Made by a program: the position numbers and the translations under genes
From: Pedobacter sp. Leaf41
Lineage (GTDB): Bacteria > Bacteroidota > Bacteroidia > Sphingobacteriales > Sphingobacteriaceae
DNA length: 64,000 nt
Direction of reading: 5' to 3'
NCBI RefSeq assembly: GCF_001422545.1
Contig: NZ_LMLE01000007.1
Span: 124,001 to 188,000 of the forward strand
The notes under the pieces: model-generated
What the model was told of the DNA's origin: nothing
The model's database searches: none
The model's input: only the letters and a program-made list of their open reading frames with translations
Shown here: in pieces, positions 1 through 8,905 of the stretch
How positions within the stretch are numbered: the stretch's first letter is position 1
Layout of the letters: each line of letters starts with the position of its first letter

Positions 1-1173
1 ATGACGGGTGAAATTGGTAATGCCTTTAGCCAATGCCGGCGAATTACCTTGCAAGTGGAAATCCCATGAAGTATTGAAATCAGCATTGTTCAACGCCGTA
101 TTTAACGGATAGTTTACAAATTTGGGATCATTTTCTCCAGCCACTTTACTAATTACGTCATTTTTTCCACCTATCACATCATTGCTTCCCGGCTGAAACT
201 GATTCACCGTTACCTGATCAAAACCATAATACCAGTTATTGCTATAAGCTGAACGGGCATCCTCAGGTTTTTTAGGATCTCTTTTTATCCCAAAACGGGT
301 GTTGGCAAAAAGGTTATTGTACAAATCGGCACGAACAGTGCTTTCCACCCAAACAGAACCGCCTTTGGCTGTTGGTCTTCTCCAGCCTGTATTCACCAAA
401 GTATTATTGTAAATGATGATATAGGTTTGTGGCGTCTTATCTCCGGTATTCGAAAGTTTCAGTGCATTGGTATTTGTACTATAAACCAGATTATAAGCGA
501 TATCGGCTAAACAGCCAGATTTGAAATTCATCGCTTCGCCACCGGTAACCCCTGTGGTGTAGAATACATTATTTGCGAAAATGATTTTTCCGCCCTCAAT
601 GTAAGTACAATCCTCCTGAAGATTCCTGAACACCGTATTTTGCACCACTAATTTTCCTTTTGCATTGGAGAACCATAATGCTGGTAAATTTTCTCCAGCA
701 ACTGCCTTGTAAAGTCCCATTTTTACTGATGTTGATGCATCAGAAGTGGTTGAACCTGCATATTCAATAACGGCATGATCCAACACCAGCTCCTCGCAGG
801 TTGGGCCTGCTAAAATACCTCCCCATAGTTTACCAAATTTCTTCTTTGCAGTTTTATAAAATTCATTCACCGTAAACTTTATTGGATTTTCGGCAGTTCC
901 CAATGCGTACAAATTACCTTTTACTATAATTTCTGGCTTAGCAAGGGTATCCATCAATACCGTTACCCCCTCTTCAATAGTGAGCGATTTGCCTTCCGGA
1001 ATAACGATATCACCCTTAATTACCTGGGTACTTCCTTTTGCCCATACGCCTGAAACTTCTCCAATTGCCGAACCATCTACAACTGTAGTATCCACATCGA
1101 TATTTGCTTTTTCGCAGCCGGCAAGTGCCAGCAGGGCAAGCATTAGCAATTTAAAAATCTGATTTGATTTCAT
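1..1173 (-). CDS. Right-handed beta-helix lipoprotein, partial (C-terminus beyond window)
   Basis: An open frame runs from the ATG at 1173 to the window edge with no stop, giving at least 391 residues. The N-terminus is a lipoprotein signal (hydrophobic stretch, then LALAGCEK, lipid Cys about residue 20). The body is rich in Asn, Gly and beta-prone segments such as NNVFYTTG and IYNNTLVNTG, which look like the rungs of a right-handed parallel beta-helix of the pectate-lyase-like or DUF1565 type. It lies 23 bases downstream of a TonB-dependent receptor on the same strand, so the two are probably co-transcribed and the lipoprotein may be a surface partner of the receptor. No catalytic residues are assigned, and the substrate is unknown. 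Confidence 0.75.
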   Translation of the reverse strand, partial: MKSNQIFKLLMLALLALAGCEKANIDVDTTVVDGSAIGEVSGVWAKGSTQVIKGDIVIPEGKSLTIEEGVTVLMDTLAKPEIIVKGNLYALGTAENPIKFTVNEFYKTAKKKFGKLWGGILAGPTCEELVLDHAVIEYAGSTTSDASTSVKMGLYKAVAGENLPALWFSNAKGKLVVQNTVFRNLQEDCTYIEGGKIIFANNVFYTTGVTGGEAMNFKSGCLADIAYNLVYSTNTNALKLSNTGDKTPQTYIIIYNNTLVNTGWRRPTAKGGSVWVESTVRADLYNNLFANTRFGIKRDPKKPEDARSAYSNNWYYGFDQVTVNQFQPGSNDVIGGKNDVISKVAGENDPKFVNYPLNTALNNADFNTSWDFHLQGNSPALAKGITNFTRH

Positions 1174-1196
1174 GTTTTTATTTTTAAAAATTTAGC

Positions 1197-3986
1197 TTAA
1201 TTAAACTTGTATCTAAAGCCGATCAGATAATTCTGGCCGTAATAATCACTTCTCACCAATGTATTTCCATTCTTTACCAAATCTTCATTGATCTTGTTAT
1301 TCTCAGGATTGGTTCCTTTGATAAATAGCTTCGTTGGCGTATTTAAAATATTGTTTGCCTTTAGGAAAATACTAATGCCGCTTTTAAATCTTTTCTCTGC
1401 CGAAGCATCCATCTGGATGAAGCCTTTTTGCCATAGATCATTGTTTAAAAACTGAGAAACCGTGTTAATCCGTGGTCCTGTGTAAGCCCCGGCAATCTGC
1501 GCATCCCAGCCTTTTTTGGTATCCTTAAATAATAAAGAAGCATTGGCAATATGTTCAGATTGACCGTATAGTGGACGTTTCTGGTCAACCGAAAGTGCTT
1601 GTATATCGCCAGTGGTTGGGTTGATGGTTCTGGTTGTTTTTGGTGTGATAATGCTTGAATGGGTATAAGTGTAATTTGCCTTCACTCCTATCTTACTGAA
1701 GTATTTGATATAATCTACCTCTGCACCATAGTTTTTAGCGGTTCCAAAATTGCCAGGAGTGTAATAAATGTCCTGTCCGCGAACAGCATCTGCCCGGAAC
1801 GTATATTCAATTGGATTTTTTATGCGTTTATAGAATGCTCCTACAAGCAATTGTTCTGATGCACCCGGAAAAAGTTCGTACCGCAGGTCAAAGTTATCGG
1901 CAAGCGCTCGTTGTAAATCGGGATTTCCACGTTCCTGAAATTCCTCATTTACTACTTTGCCTGGTACAATTTCGTAAAAGCCTGGGCGATTAAGCGCTTT
2001 GTAATATGAAGCATGCAACTGTGCCTTATCTGTTAAGAAATATTTAGCTGTTAAGCTAGGCAACACATCTGTATAAACCTGTTGCCCTTTTGGAAAAGTC
2101 TCGCCTGCAGGAAAAAGCAGATTATAGCCTTGATTGGTGTGTTCTATCCTTGCACCTCCGGTAATTTCTACCTTAGCCGCTGTATATTTGAACATGCCAT
2201 AACCTGCTGAGATTTTTTCGGTTGCATCATAAGTAAGCGGATTCGCTACAGCACCTGGTGGGTTGCTGACCACTAAATTAAGCTCGGTGTAGTTTTGATA
2301 ATCAACACCGTAAACCTTACTCACATCTGCAGCATTTGGTGCGAGGGTGTAATTGTTAAAAAAGCTACTTCTCTGTTTATCACGGTATAAACCACCAACC
2401 ATAACTTCTAATTTGTCAGCCCCAATATCAAAGCGGTAGCCTAAGTCTAGGTATCCTGCTAAATCCTCGTCGGTATTGCGTTCCCATCTCCGATTTACGG
2501 GCGAGGTATTCACCAAACTCAAACGGCGACTCTGGAAATTTTGCTGTATACCGTTTAAACTGATACTTGTATTTTCCGGTACATCGTTTTTTGCAGATGA
2601 ATAAACTGCTGACCATTGAACTTTAAATTTCTCATCAAAAAATTTATGGTCGCCGTGAAGTGTACTGTTATAAATTTGTTGCTCGGTTAAACGGCTACGG
2701 GTATTGTAAACCAGTTCGGCATTTCCTGCAGTTGGATTGTAAACACCATTGTAGGTTGTGGTCACTGCATCTCTAAGCTGCTGGTTTTTCAAATTAACGT
2801 ACACATTGTAAAGGCTTAACTGGTGATTTTTGTTGAAAACATAGTCGACTTTCCCATGTAAACCGGTGCGTTGCTGCTGTTCTGAGAATTCCCTGTAGCT
2901 TTTATTGGTGATCACTGCAAAGGCGTCCGTCCCGTTTACGGCTGTATTATAAAAAGTGCTGTTGCTTCCGCGGTAGGTATTTTGATAACTTCCAGCCAGT
3001 ACCACACCCAGTTTATTATCTAAAAATCTCTGGCTTAACGATAGGCTACCAATTAAATTAGGTGCCGGATTTTTATATTTGTAATCCAGTGTAGCCTTCG
3101 TAAAATCATTCTGGGTGGCGTTATAATTTTTTCCGTTCAACTCATAAGGGGATTTATAGTTGATATCTGAAGAATTAAAACTGGCAAATTTTCTGTCGAT
3201 AAATAGTTGGCTATAGCCAGATGCGATGTTGGCATTTAACTGAAATTTACCAGGAGCATTTTTCATCACCATGTTAATACCGCCACCAATTGCATCTCCT
3301 TCCAGGTTTGGGGTTAAGGTTTTGTAAATCTCCAAACGATCAAGCAAATCTGATGGAAACAAATCAAGAGGTATATAACGGTATTTATTATCCGGACTTG
3401 GAATCTTCACGCCATTTACCAAAGTGTAGTTATATCGCTTGTCCATCCCGCGAAGGATGGCATACTGCCCATCTCCATTACTGTTCCGTTCAATGGAAAC
3501 GCCAGAAACCCGTTGCATCACATTCGCCACAGTTAAATCAGGCGAGATCTCAATTGCTTTTCCAGAAACAATATTCATGATCTGAGTTGCGTTTTTTTCC
3601 AATCTGCGGGCGCCCTGATCGGTAGAACTAACTACATTTGATTTGATGGTCACATCGTCAAGGGCTTTTGAATCGCTTTCCATATAGAACTTCAAATGCT
3701 CATTATCTTCTTTCTCCACCATAATTGTTTTCGTGATGGTTTGATAGGTGATGTAACTGACGCTAATTTTAGCCGAACCCGTTACCATTCCTTTAAACTC
3801 AAATGTTCCATCCAAACCGGTGTTGGTTACGCGTCTTGGGTTTTCAAGCACTACGGTGGCACCAACTATCGCTTCTCCGGTTTGCTTATCATAAACGTGC
3901 CCTTTTATTTTAGTTGCCTGAGCGGTGCCAGCACAAATAAGGAGTAAAAACAGAATTCGTAAAAGTTTATTCATTTGTTTGGTCAA
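1197..3986 (-). CDS. TonB-dependent receptor with carboxypeptidase-like N-terminal domain
   Basis: This is a 929-residue outer-membrane receptor. It has a signal peptide (about residues 1-25, ending AQA), a carboxypeptidase-regulatory-like beta-sandwich starting at IKGHVYDKQTGEAIVGA (about 27-110), a plug domain with LRGMDKRYNYTLVNG (about 175-195), and a 22-strand-type barrel ending in an aromatic-rich strand (IGFRYKFN). No SusD homologue is adjacent, so it is not a typical glycan SusCD pair. The likely partner is the beta-helix lipoprotein just downstream. An alternative start is Met5. Upstream lie two small palindromes and a TPR/LuxR regulator gene. The ligand cannot be read from the sequence. 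Confidence 0.93.
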   Translation of the reverse strand: MTKQMNKLLRILFLLLICAGTAQATKIKGHVYDKQTGEAIVGATVVLENPRRVTNTGLDGTFEFKGMVTGSAKISVSYITYQTITKTIMVEKEDNEHLKFYMESDSKALDDVTIKSNVVSSTDQGARRLEKNATQIMNIVSGKAIEISPDLTVANVMQRVSGVSIERNSNGDGQYAILRGMDKRYNYTLVNGVKIPSPDNKYRYIPLDLFPSDLLDRLEIYKTLTPNLEGDAIGGGINMVMKNAPGKFQLNANIASGYSQLFIDRKFASFNSSDINYKSPYELNGKNYNATQNDFTKATLDYKYKNPAPNLIGSLSLSQRFLDNKLGVVLAGSYQNTYRGSNSTFYNTAVNGTDAFAVITNKSYREFSEQQQRTGLHGKVDYVFNKNHQLSLYNVYVNLKNQQLRDAVTTTYNGVYNPTAGNAELVYNTRSRLTEQQIYNSTLHGDHKFFDEKFKVQWSAVYSSAKNDVPENTSISLNGIQQNFQSRRLSLVNTSPVNRRWERNTDEDLAGYLDLGYRFDIGADKLEVMVGGLYRDKQRSSFFNNYTLAPNAADVSKVYGVDYQNYTELNLVVSNPPGAVANPLTYDATEKISAGYGMFKYTAAKVEITGGARIEHTNQGYNLLFPAGETFPKGQQVYTDVLPSLTAKYFLTDKAQLHASYYKALNRPGFYEIVPGKVVNEEFQERGNPDLQRALADNFDLRYELFPGASEQLLVGAFYKRIKNPIEYTFRADAVRGQDIYYTPGNFGTAKNYGAEVDYIKYFSKIGVKANYTYTHSSIITPKTTRTINPTTGDIQALSVDQKRPLYGQSEHIANASLLFKDTKKGWDAQIAGAYTGPRINTVSQFLNNDLWQKGFIQMDASAEKRFKSGISIFLKANNILNTPTKLFIKGTNPENNKINEDLVKNGNTLVRSDYYGQNYLIGFRYKFN

Positions 3987-4012
3987 TTGTTTTTATTCTT
4001 GACGGAGCAAAG

Positions 4013-4024
4013 GTGTGTACACAC
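4013..4024. promoter_or_regulatory. 12-bp perfect palindrome upstream of the receptor gene
   Basis: GTGTGTACACAC is its own reverse complement. It starts 27 bases upstream of the receptor ATG (minus strand), where an operator or the -7 region would lie. The binding factor is unknown. Confidence 0.35.
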
Positions 4025-4031
4025 TTCGATA

Positions 4032-4046
4032 CCGAAAAACTTTCGG
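4032..4046. promoter_or_regulatory. Inverted repeat CCGAAA-N3-TTTCGG upstream of the receptor gene
   Basis: The arms are perfect 6-base inverted repeats with a 3-base centre, seven bases from the palindrome at 4013-4024. Together they could be a compound operator or a short RNA hairpin in the leader of the receptor gene. Confidence 0.35.
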
Positions 4047-4234
4047 GGTTACATAAAGGCAACACCGTTAACAAGAGCGTATATAAAAAAGCAACAACAT
4101 AATATAAACAACTGGTAATCAAGTAAATAACACTAAAGCAAAACGCCGTTATGCTTTTATTACCGTTACATTAACAAATTGTTAAGCAGAGAAAATCAAT
4201 TCAAAACGAAATTTTCAGACCATTGATGTAACGA

Positions 4235-5839
4235 TTAAAGCGCCTGGATAAATGCCGATAAATTATCGCCCTGCGCCAGATTTAGTTTTTTTCTCAACCG
4301 ATATCTCGAAACTCTTAAACTATCGGTAGAAATACCCAATAAACTGGCGATATCAGTCGAATCCAGATTCATTCGCAACAAGGCAATTAAACGCATATCG
4401 GCTGAAGTAAGTTCATTGCTAAACTTTTTTAAGTTTTTCAGGAACTGATGATGAACCTGCTCAAAAGCTACGGTAAACTCCTTCCAGTTCCTTTCATGAT
4501 TGAAGCTTTGGTTGATTTCAGTCAGGATTTGGTTCATCTGTTTTTTCTGATCTCGTTTATCGTCTTTTACCATCGCCTGCAGGGTATTGCGAAGGTTATC
4601 GAGGAACTGATTATTTTTAATCAGGTTTAGGGTATGCGTAGAAAGCTCCCTGCTTTTCACTTCCAGCTGCTGTTTTAAATTTTGCTCTTCTAGCTGAAGA
4701 TTTTTAAGTTCAAGGCTGGTCAAATCGTGCTCAATTTGATTTTGCCTGGCTAGCATTTTCTGGTCTTTTAATTTCAAACGTTGCCTGCTAAAAACAACAA
4801 ATCCAAGTACAACAAGTAAAAGTATGACTACTGTTGCAGAAAAAGCCAGGATACGGTTGATCTTTTTATCAGCCTGCAATTGATTAATCTCATCCGATTT
4901 TTTATTGAAATCATAAATAACCTGTAAAAAAGCAACTTGTTTGGCACCATCTTCCGAATATAGGTCCAAAGTGTACTTATAACCTAACTGAATATAGTGG
5001 TAAGCGCTGTCCATTTGGTTTAACAACTCATATGCTTTGCCCATATCCCTGCAGCAAGAAGCCAGCTGATAAGCATTCCGCAACTTGCCGGCAAGTTGCA
5101 TCGCCAACCTGGTTTCCACAATACTTTCCTTATATCGCCCGGTTTTGCGCAGGATATCTCCTAAGTTGTTAATCACTTCAATACTGCCCAGTTCATTTCG
5201 ATCCTCCTGATACAAACTGAGCGATTTTTTAAAGTGACTGCCAGCCAGATCATATTTTTCGAGATCTTCATAAATGCTACCCAGATTTTCGTAAATCTTC
5301 GCAGCTCCGCTGATGTCATTTGTCTTTACAATGATTTTCAGTGCCAGTTTTTGGTAAATAAACGCACTATCAAAGTTCCTGCGCTTTTCGTAAAGCTGGC
5401 CAATATGGCCATATACGGTTGCCTGACCTTTAGCGTGATGCTGCTTTCTATAAATATTCAGCGCCAAGGTGTAATTCTTCATCGCTTTTTCTGGCTGCTT
5501 GAGATAATAATACAAAATTCCCATATCACTTAGGTTATCTGCGAGTGATAAAGGTTTATTATGGGTATTGAAGATTTTCTCTGCTTTTAAAAAGAAGTCC
5601 AATGCTTGCCGAAAATGCCCTTGTCGATAACATACCCTGCCCATTTGTTGCAAGCACTCTCCTTCCAAGATTACATTATTCTGCTCAATAGATGCAGCAT
5701 ATCTCTTTTTAAGTTCGGTAAGCGATTCAAGTGGTTTTTGCGGAATGGTATCGCGGATGCTGTCGAATCCGACATCTTGCCCAAAAGCACCCAGCGCAAA
5801 ACAGAGTAACAGGAAGCAGGTAGCAAAATAAATTTTCAT
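4235..5839 (-). CDS. TPR-repeat membrane regulator with C-terminal LuxR-like HTH
   Basis: This 534-residue protein starts with a signal peptide (ending ALGAFGQ). Several tetratricopeptide repeats follow (about residues 60-290, for example ADNLSDMGILYYYLKQPEKA), then one transmembrane helix (about 330-350, LAFSATVVILLLVVLGFVVF), a coiled coil (about 360-420) and a C-terminal helix-turn-helix (about 475-530, ADMRLIALLRMNL then IASLLGISTDSLRVSRYRLRKK). This architecture is widespread in Bacteroidota: periplasmic TPR sensing linked to cytoplasmic DNA binding. It is divergent in position from no gene and lies upstream of the receptor on the same strand, so control of that receptor is plausible but unproven. 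The signal is unknown. Confidence 0.85.
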   Translation of the reverse strand: MKIYFATCFLLLCFALGAFGQDVGFDSIRDTIPQKPLESLTELKKRYAASIEQNNVILEGECLQQMGRVCYRQGHFRQALDFFLKAEKIFNTHNKPLSLADNLSDMGILYYYLKQPEKAMKNYTLALNIYRKQHHAKGQATVYGHIGQLYEKRRNFDSAFIYQKLALKIIVKTNDISGAAKIYENLGSIYEDLEKYDLAGSHFKKSLSLYQEDRNELGSIEVINNLGDILRKTGRYKESIVETRLAMQLAGKLRNAYQLASCCRDMGKAYELLNQMDSAYHYIQLGYKYTLDLYSEDGAKQVAFLQVIYDFNKKSDEINQLQADKKINRILAFSATVVILLLVVLGFVVFSRQRLKLKDQKMLARQNQIEHDLTSLELKNLQLEEQNLKQQLEVKSRELSTHTLNLIKNNQFLDNLRNTLQAMVKDDKRDQKKQMNQILTEINQSFNHERNWKEFTVAFEQVHHQFLKNLKKFSNELTSADMRLIALLRMNLDSTDIASLLGISTDSLRVSRYRLRKKLNLAQGDNLSAFIQAL

Positions 5840-5934
5840 GCTGATTGATTTTTCGACAAAGAACGATCAGCTGTGTTAAATTAAGATTAATAAGGCAAAG
5901 AAAATATGGTTGAATGGAGCGATATTCGCCGTGA

Positions 5935-5958
5935 ATATTGGAATCTGATATCCAATAT
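5935..5958. promoter_or_regulatory. Inverted repeat ATATTGGA-N8-TCCAATAT upstream of the TPR regulator
   Basis: The 8-base arms are perfect, with an 8-base centre, and sit about 100 bases upstream of the TPR regulator start. This is a possible operator or autoregulatory site. Nothing else is visible in the 250-base gap 5840-6089. Confidence 0.3.
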
Positions 5959-6089
5959 ACGAATATTGTTGTCGCCTGAGATAGATAGTCTACAATTGAT
6001 GGAATCGCGTAGAATTAGTTTTTTTTAAATGATTACTGGCGCACTGCAGGTTAGTATTACAGCAGCCAATAAATCATCATGTGCTTTCA

Positions 6090-6521
6090 CTAATTCCGTC
6101 GTGCCTGCGCAACGATGTCTTGTGCTATTTTAGTTCCATATTGCTCAAACTTCACTTTATCTTCAGCATTCATTTTGATTTTTAAAGCTGCTATTTTCTC
6201 TTTCCATGGCGCAAATTTCTCAGCCATTTCTTTGCCTATCTGTTTCATTTTAGCCTGATCTCCATTAGCTAACTTTGCTTTCTGCTGTGCTTCTTTCATG
6301 CCTTCTTTGAAATAAGTAAACCATTCTTGTGCTTCCTTTTGAATTTCAGGCGAAGAAAATGTTGGCATGCCTTTCATCGCTTCATCTACATTTACTTTAT
6401 TCGCCTCCAGTTCGGTGTTTGGGTTTTTTGAAGCGTTCTCCGGAGCTTTTTTATCATTATTACAAGCGCTTAATGCAACTACAGTGGCGAGCGAAAGAAA
6501 AATTTTGTTTACTGTTTTCAT
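6090..6521 (-). CDS. Small charged lipoprotein, function unknown
   Basis: I chose the ATG at 6521 because it gives MKTVNKIFLSL followed by a lipobox (VALSAC, Cys about residue 20). An upstream in-frame ATG at 6548 would put nine extra residues before the signal. The mature part (about 123 residues) is Lys/Glu/Ala rich and predicted alpha-helical, and contains WFTYFKEGMKEAQQK and KAPWKEKIAAL-like segments. It is probably a periplasmic helical lipoprotein. I do not recognise the family. It shares its strand with the next gene, 74 bases away. Confidence 0.7.
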   Translation of the reverse strand: MKTVNKIFLSLATVVALSACNNDKKAPENASKNPNTELEANKVNVDEAMKGMPTFSSPEIQKEAQEWFTYFKEGMKEAQQKAKLANGDQAKMKQIGKEMAEKFAPWKEKIAALKIKMNAEDKVKFEQYGTKIAQDIVAQARRN

Positions 6522-6595
6522 ATTAAATAATCGATTAAATGTTAGCATTTATGTTGATGATTGGTGTGTGCTCAAGCTAAATTTGAGGCTAAAAT

Positions 6596-7186
6596 CTACT
6601 TGTTTGAATTAAACCTCTCGTATTTGGCGATGCATTGTTCCTGATAGTCGAAATTAATGGCGTCGCCGAACGTCTCTAAATAAGTTTTCGGATAGGTAAT
6701 TTCAGAATTTATCAAAGTTGTTAATGTTTTACCTTTTACTTCTCTTTTAATTACTCCAACATATTTGTTGGTTAACAAATTAATGCTAGACTCAAAAAGC
6801 CCTTCATTGGGATGGTCTCTGCCGAGCAAATCATCCGTTCTACGCATTTGCACCAGTTGCATTTTTTTAGCCGCTTTGCTATATAAAAAAACGCTGATGA
6901 AACCTGAACGGTCATAGTTGTTCCAAAATTCAAATCCATTTCTTGTAGCCACCAAGGTATTACCAAAATTTAGGTAGTCAATAGGGTTGCTTATTACTAG
7001 TTTATATTTCTGAGTGGATAACCGCAAAACCAATGCTTTCCGGTCACCATCAATACGGATAGTGTCCTTCTTTAAGTCACCATCAAAATCCTTCACAATT
7101 TTTCGGGTGCTTTGCGCAAAAACTGTCAATGTTAAAAACGTCGACAAAAACAAAAGAGCGTATTTTAGTTTTTTCATTAGCTTCAT
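6596..7186 (-). CDS. Secreted hypothetical protein with an FG-GAP-like calcium motif
   Basis: This 196-residue protein has a clear signal peptide (LLFLSTFLTLTVFAQS). Just after it comes DFDGDLKKDTIRID, which resembles the DxDGDxxxD calcium-binding loop of FG-GAP/VCBS repeats. A single copy is present, so this is not a full beta-propeller. The rest is mixed alpha/beta without a recognised catalytic motif. It is likely exported to the periplasm or cell surface. An alternative start is Met4 (7177). Confidence 0.7.
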   Translation of the reverse strand: MKLMKKLKYALLFLSTFLTLTVFAQSTRKIVKDFDGDLKKDTIRIDGDRKALVLRLSTQKYKLVISNPIDYLNFGNTLVATRNGFEFWNNYDRSGFISVFLYSKAAKKMQLVQMRRTDDLLGRDHPNEGLFESSINLLTNKYVGVIKREVKGKTLTTLINSEITYPKTYLETFGDAINFDYQEQCIAKYERFNSNK

Positions 7187-7446
7187 AGATCTTGATTAAA
7201 GATGGAGATTATTATTTTCCATTTACGGAATGATTGGTATTTGACGTGTTTGGTTTATCATTCGTTGGATATGATATAATATTCGCGTCAAACTTTCTTC
7301 TTCGAGTGAACGAACCATACTCATGATTCCATTAATCAACCTAATCGTTAATGGGATCTTTACCCCTATTGATTTTCCTTTTAAAATGATCGGCATAGAT
7401 CAATTGACCTTAAATCCTTATCTTCATCCCAAATCATTCTTACAAT

Positions 7447-8421
7447 ATGAAACACATTAAATGGGGCATTATTGGCTGTGGCGATGTAACAGAAGTAAAA
7501 AGCGGACCTGCTTTTAATAAAGTTCCTAACTCATCGCTGGTTGCGGTAATGCGGAGAGATGCCATAAAGGCTGCAGATTATGCCAGGCGCCACGGTGTAG
7601 CCAAATGGTACGACAATGCAACGGATTTAATTAACGACCCCGAAGTAGATGCCGTTTATATTGCTACTCCCCCACTTCAACATGAGGAATACACCATTCA
7701 GGCGCTTGCGGCTGGAAAACCTGTTTATGTAGAAAAACCAATGGCTATAAATGCGGAGGCCGCTAAAAGAATGGCTGCCGTTGCTAATCAATATGGCGTA
7801 AAATTAACCGTGGCACATTACCGTAGAGAACAACCGCTCTTCTTAAAAATTAGATCTTTGTTGGCAGAGCATTCCATTGGCGATATCCGCTTTGTTAATT
7901 TGAAAATGCTGCAACCCAAACAGAACGATTTAATTGCAAAGGCAGAAGACAATTGGCGCCTGAATCCTGCTGTTGCAGGAGGTGGATTATTCCATGATTT
8001 AGCGCCGCACCAACTCGACTTAATGCTTCACTATTTTGGCAACACCAAAAGTTTTCATGGCATTTCAGTTAACCAGTCTGGAGAAGAAAACGTAGATGAT
8101 TTGGTTACCGGGCATATTTTATTCGAAAACGACATTGTGTTTACCGGCGTTTGGTGTTTTACGGTTTCCAACGGAATGAACGAAGATATCTGCGAAATTT
8201 ACGGATCAAAAGGAAAGATAAGCTTCCCAATGTTTGGGCATGAGATAAATTTGACCATCAAAGAAAAAACAGAAACACTGAAATTCGAAGCGCTTCAACA
8301 TGTAGAGCAACCCATGATCGAAAAAGTCGTGTCCTATTTTCTCGATCAAGCAGAAAACCCATGCAGTGCCGAAGAAGCCATCAAAACAATGGAACTGTTA
8401 GACGGATTTACATTGAAATAA
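7447..8421 (+). CDS. Gfo/Idh/MocA-family oxidoreductase
   Basis: This is a 324-residue NAD(P)-dependent sugar-type dehydrogenase. The N-terminal Rossmann fold begins IKWGIIGCGDVTEVKSGPA (GxGxxT-like fingerprint). The family motif EKPMAINAEAA (about residues 98-108) carries the conserved Lys of EKP, and the C-terminal domain contains GGGLFHDLAPHQLDLM with the conserved His-containing helix. It is cytoplasmic. The substrate cannot be named; members act on inositol, sugars or sugar acids. It stands alone, with no sugar operon next to it. Confidence 0.9.
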   Translation: MKHIKWGIIGCGDVTEVKSGPAFNKVPNSSLVAVMRRDAIKAADYARRHGVAKWYDNATDLINDPEVDAVYIATPPLQHEEYTIQALAAGKPVYVEKPMAINAEAAKRMAAVANQYGVKLTVAHYRREQPLFLKIRSLLAEHSIGDIRFVNLKMLQPKQNDLIAKAEDNWRLNPAVAGGGLFHDLAPHQLDLMLHYFGNTKSFHGISVNQSGEENVDDLVTGHILFENDIVFTGVWCFTVSNGMNEDICEIYGSKGKISFPMFGHEINLTIKEKTETLKFEALQHVEQPMIEKVVSYFLDQAENPCSAEEAIKTMELLDGFTLK

Positions 8422-8472
8422 AAATGAGCCATCGCCCTGTCAATAGTATAACGCGGTATTTACACAAACACA

Positions 8473-8503
8473 TTGTTTTATAAGCCACCGATATTTAACT
8501 TTG
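8473..8503 (+). promoter_or_regulatory. Bacteroidota-type promoter, TTG-N20-TAACTTTG
   Basis: TTG at 8473-8475 and TAACTTTG at 8496-8503 fit the -33 TTG / -7 TAnnTTTG consensus with a 20-base spacer. Transcription from here would begin near 8508, so the downstream protein should start at the ATG at 8555 and not at the earlier in-frame codon at 8501. Confidence 0.65.
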
Positions 8504-8554
8504 TGCTACCAAACAGCTGTTAAAAGCTTATTGCCAACCAATCATCCATCTATT

Positions 8555-8905
8555 ATGAAAGAGTTAACTTTTATTTTATTCATCTGTTTCACTGCTTACA
8601 AAGCAAAAAGCCAAACCTTAATTTTAGCTAAAGATGCAGCACAATATGTGGGTAAAAGTGTAAGCGTGTGTGATTCTGTTTACGGAACAAAAGCATTGGA
8701 AAAGTTAAGCTTGATAAATCTTGGCGGTGCTTACCCTAAAGAGCTGTTAACTGTTGTTGTTAATAAAGAAGACCAAGCCAAATTTACTTCTGAACCGGCT
8801 TCGATGTTTATGGGCAACAATATCTGCGTTACGGGTGTGGTTACCGAATTTAAGGGCAAGTATCAAATTGTTGTTACTGAACCCAAGCAAATTGTTGTAA
8901 AGTAA
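8555..8905 (+). CDS. Small secreted protein, probable OB-fold
   Basis: Starting at 8555 gives a signal peptide (MKELTFILFICFTAYKAKS) and a mature domain of about 97 residues. The strand pattern AAQYVGKSVSVCDSVYG ... ELLTVVVNKED ... NNICVTGVVTEFKGKYQIVV is typical of small OB-fold proteins exported by Bacteroidota. The upstream promoter supports this start. Nucleic acid or small-ligand binding is possible but not shown. It converges with the Vsr-like gene with no gap. Confidence 0.7.
   Translation: MKELTFILFICFTAYKAKSQTLILAKDAAQYVGKSVSVCDSVYGTKALEKLSLINLGGAYPKELLTVVVNKEDQAKFTSEPASMFMGNNICVTGVVTEFKGKYQIVVTEPKQIVVK

Noticed and set aside
1197..5839. SusCD-type glycan utilisation locus
   Set aside because: No SusD homologue or glycoside hydrolase is next to the receptor in the visible sequence.
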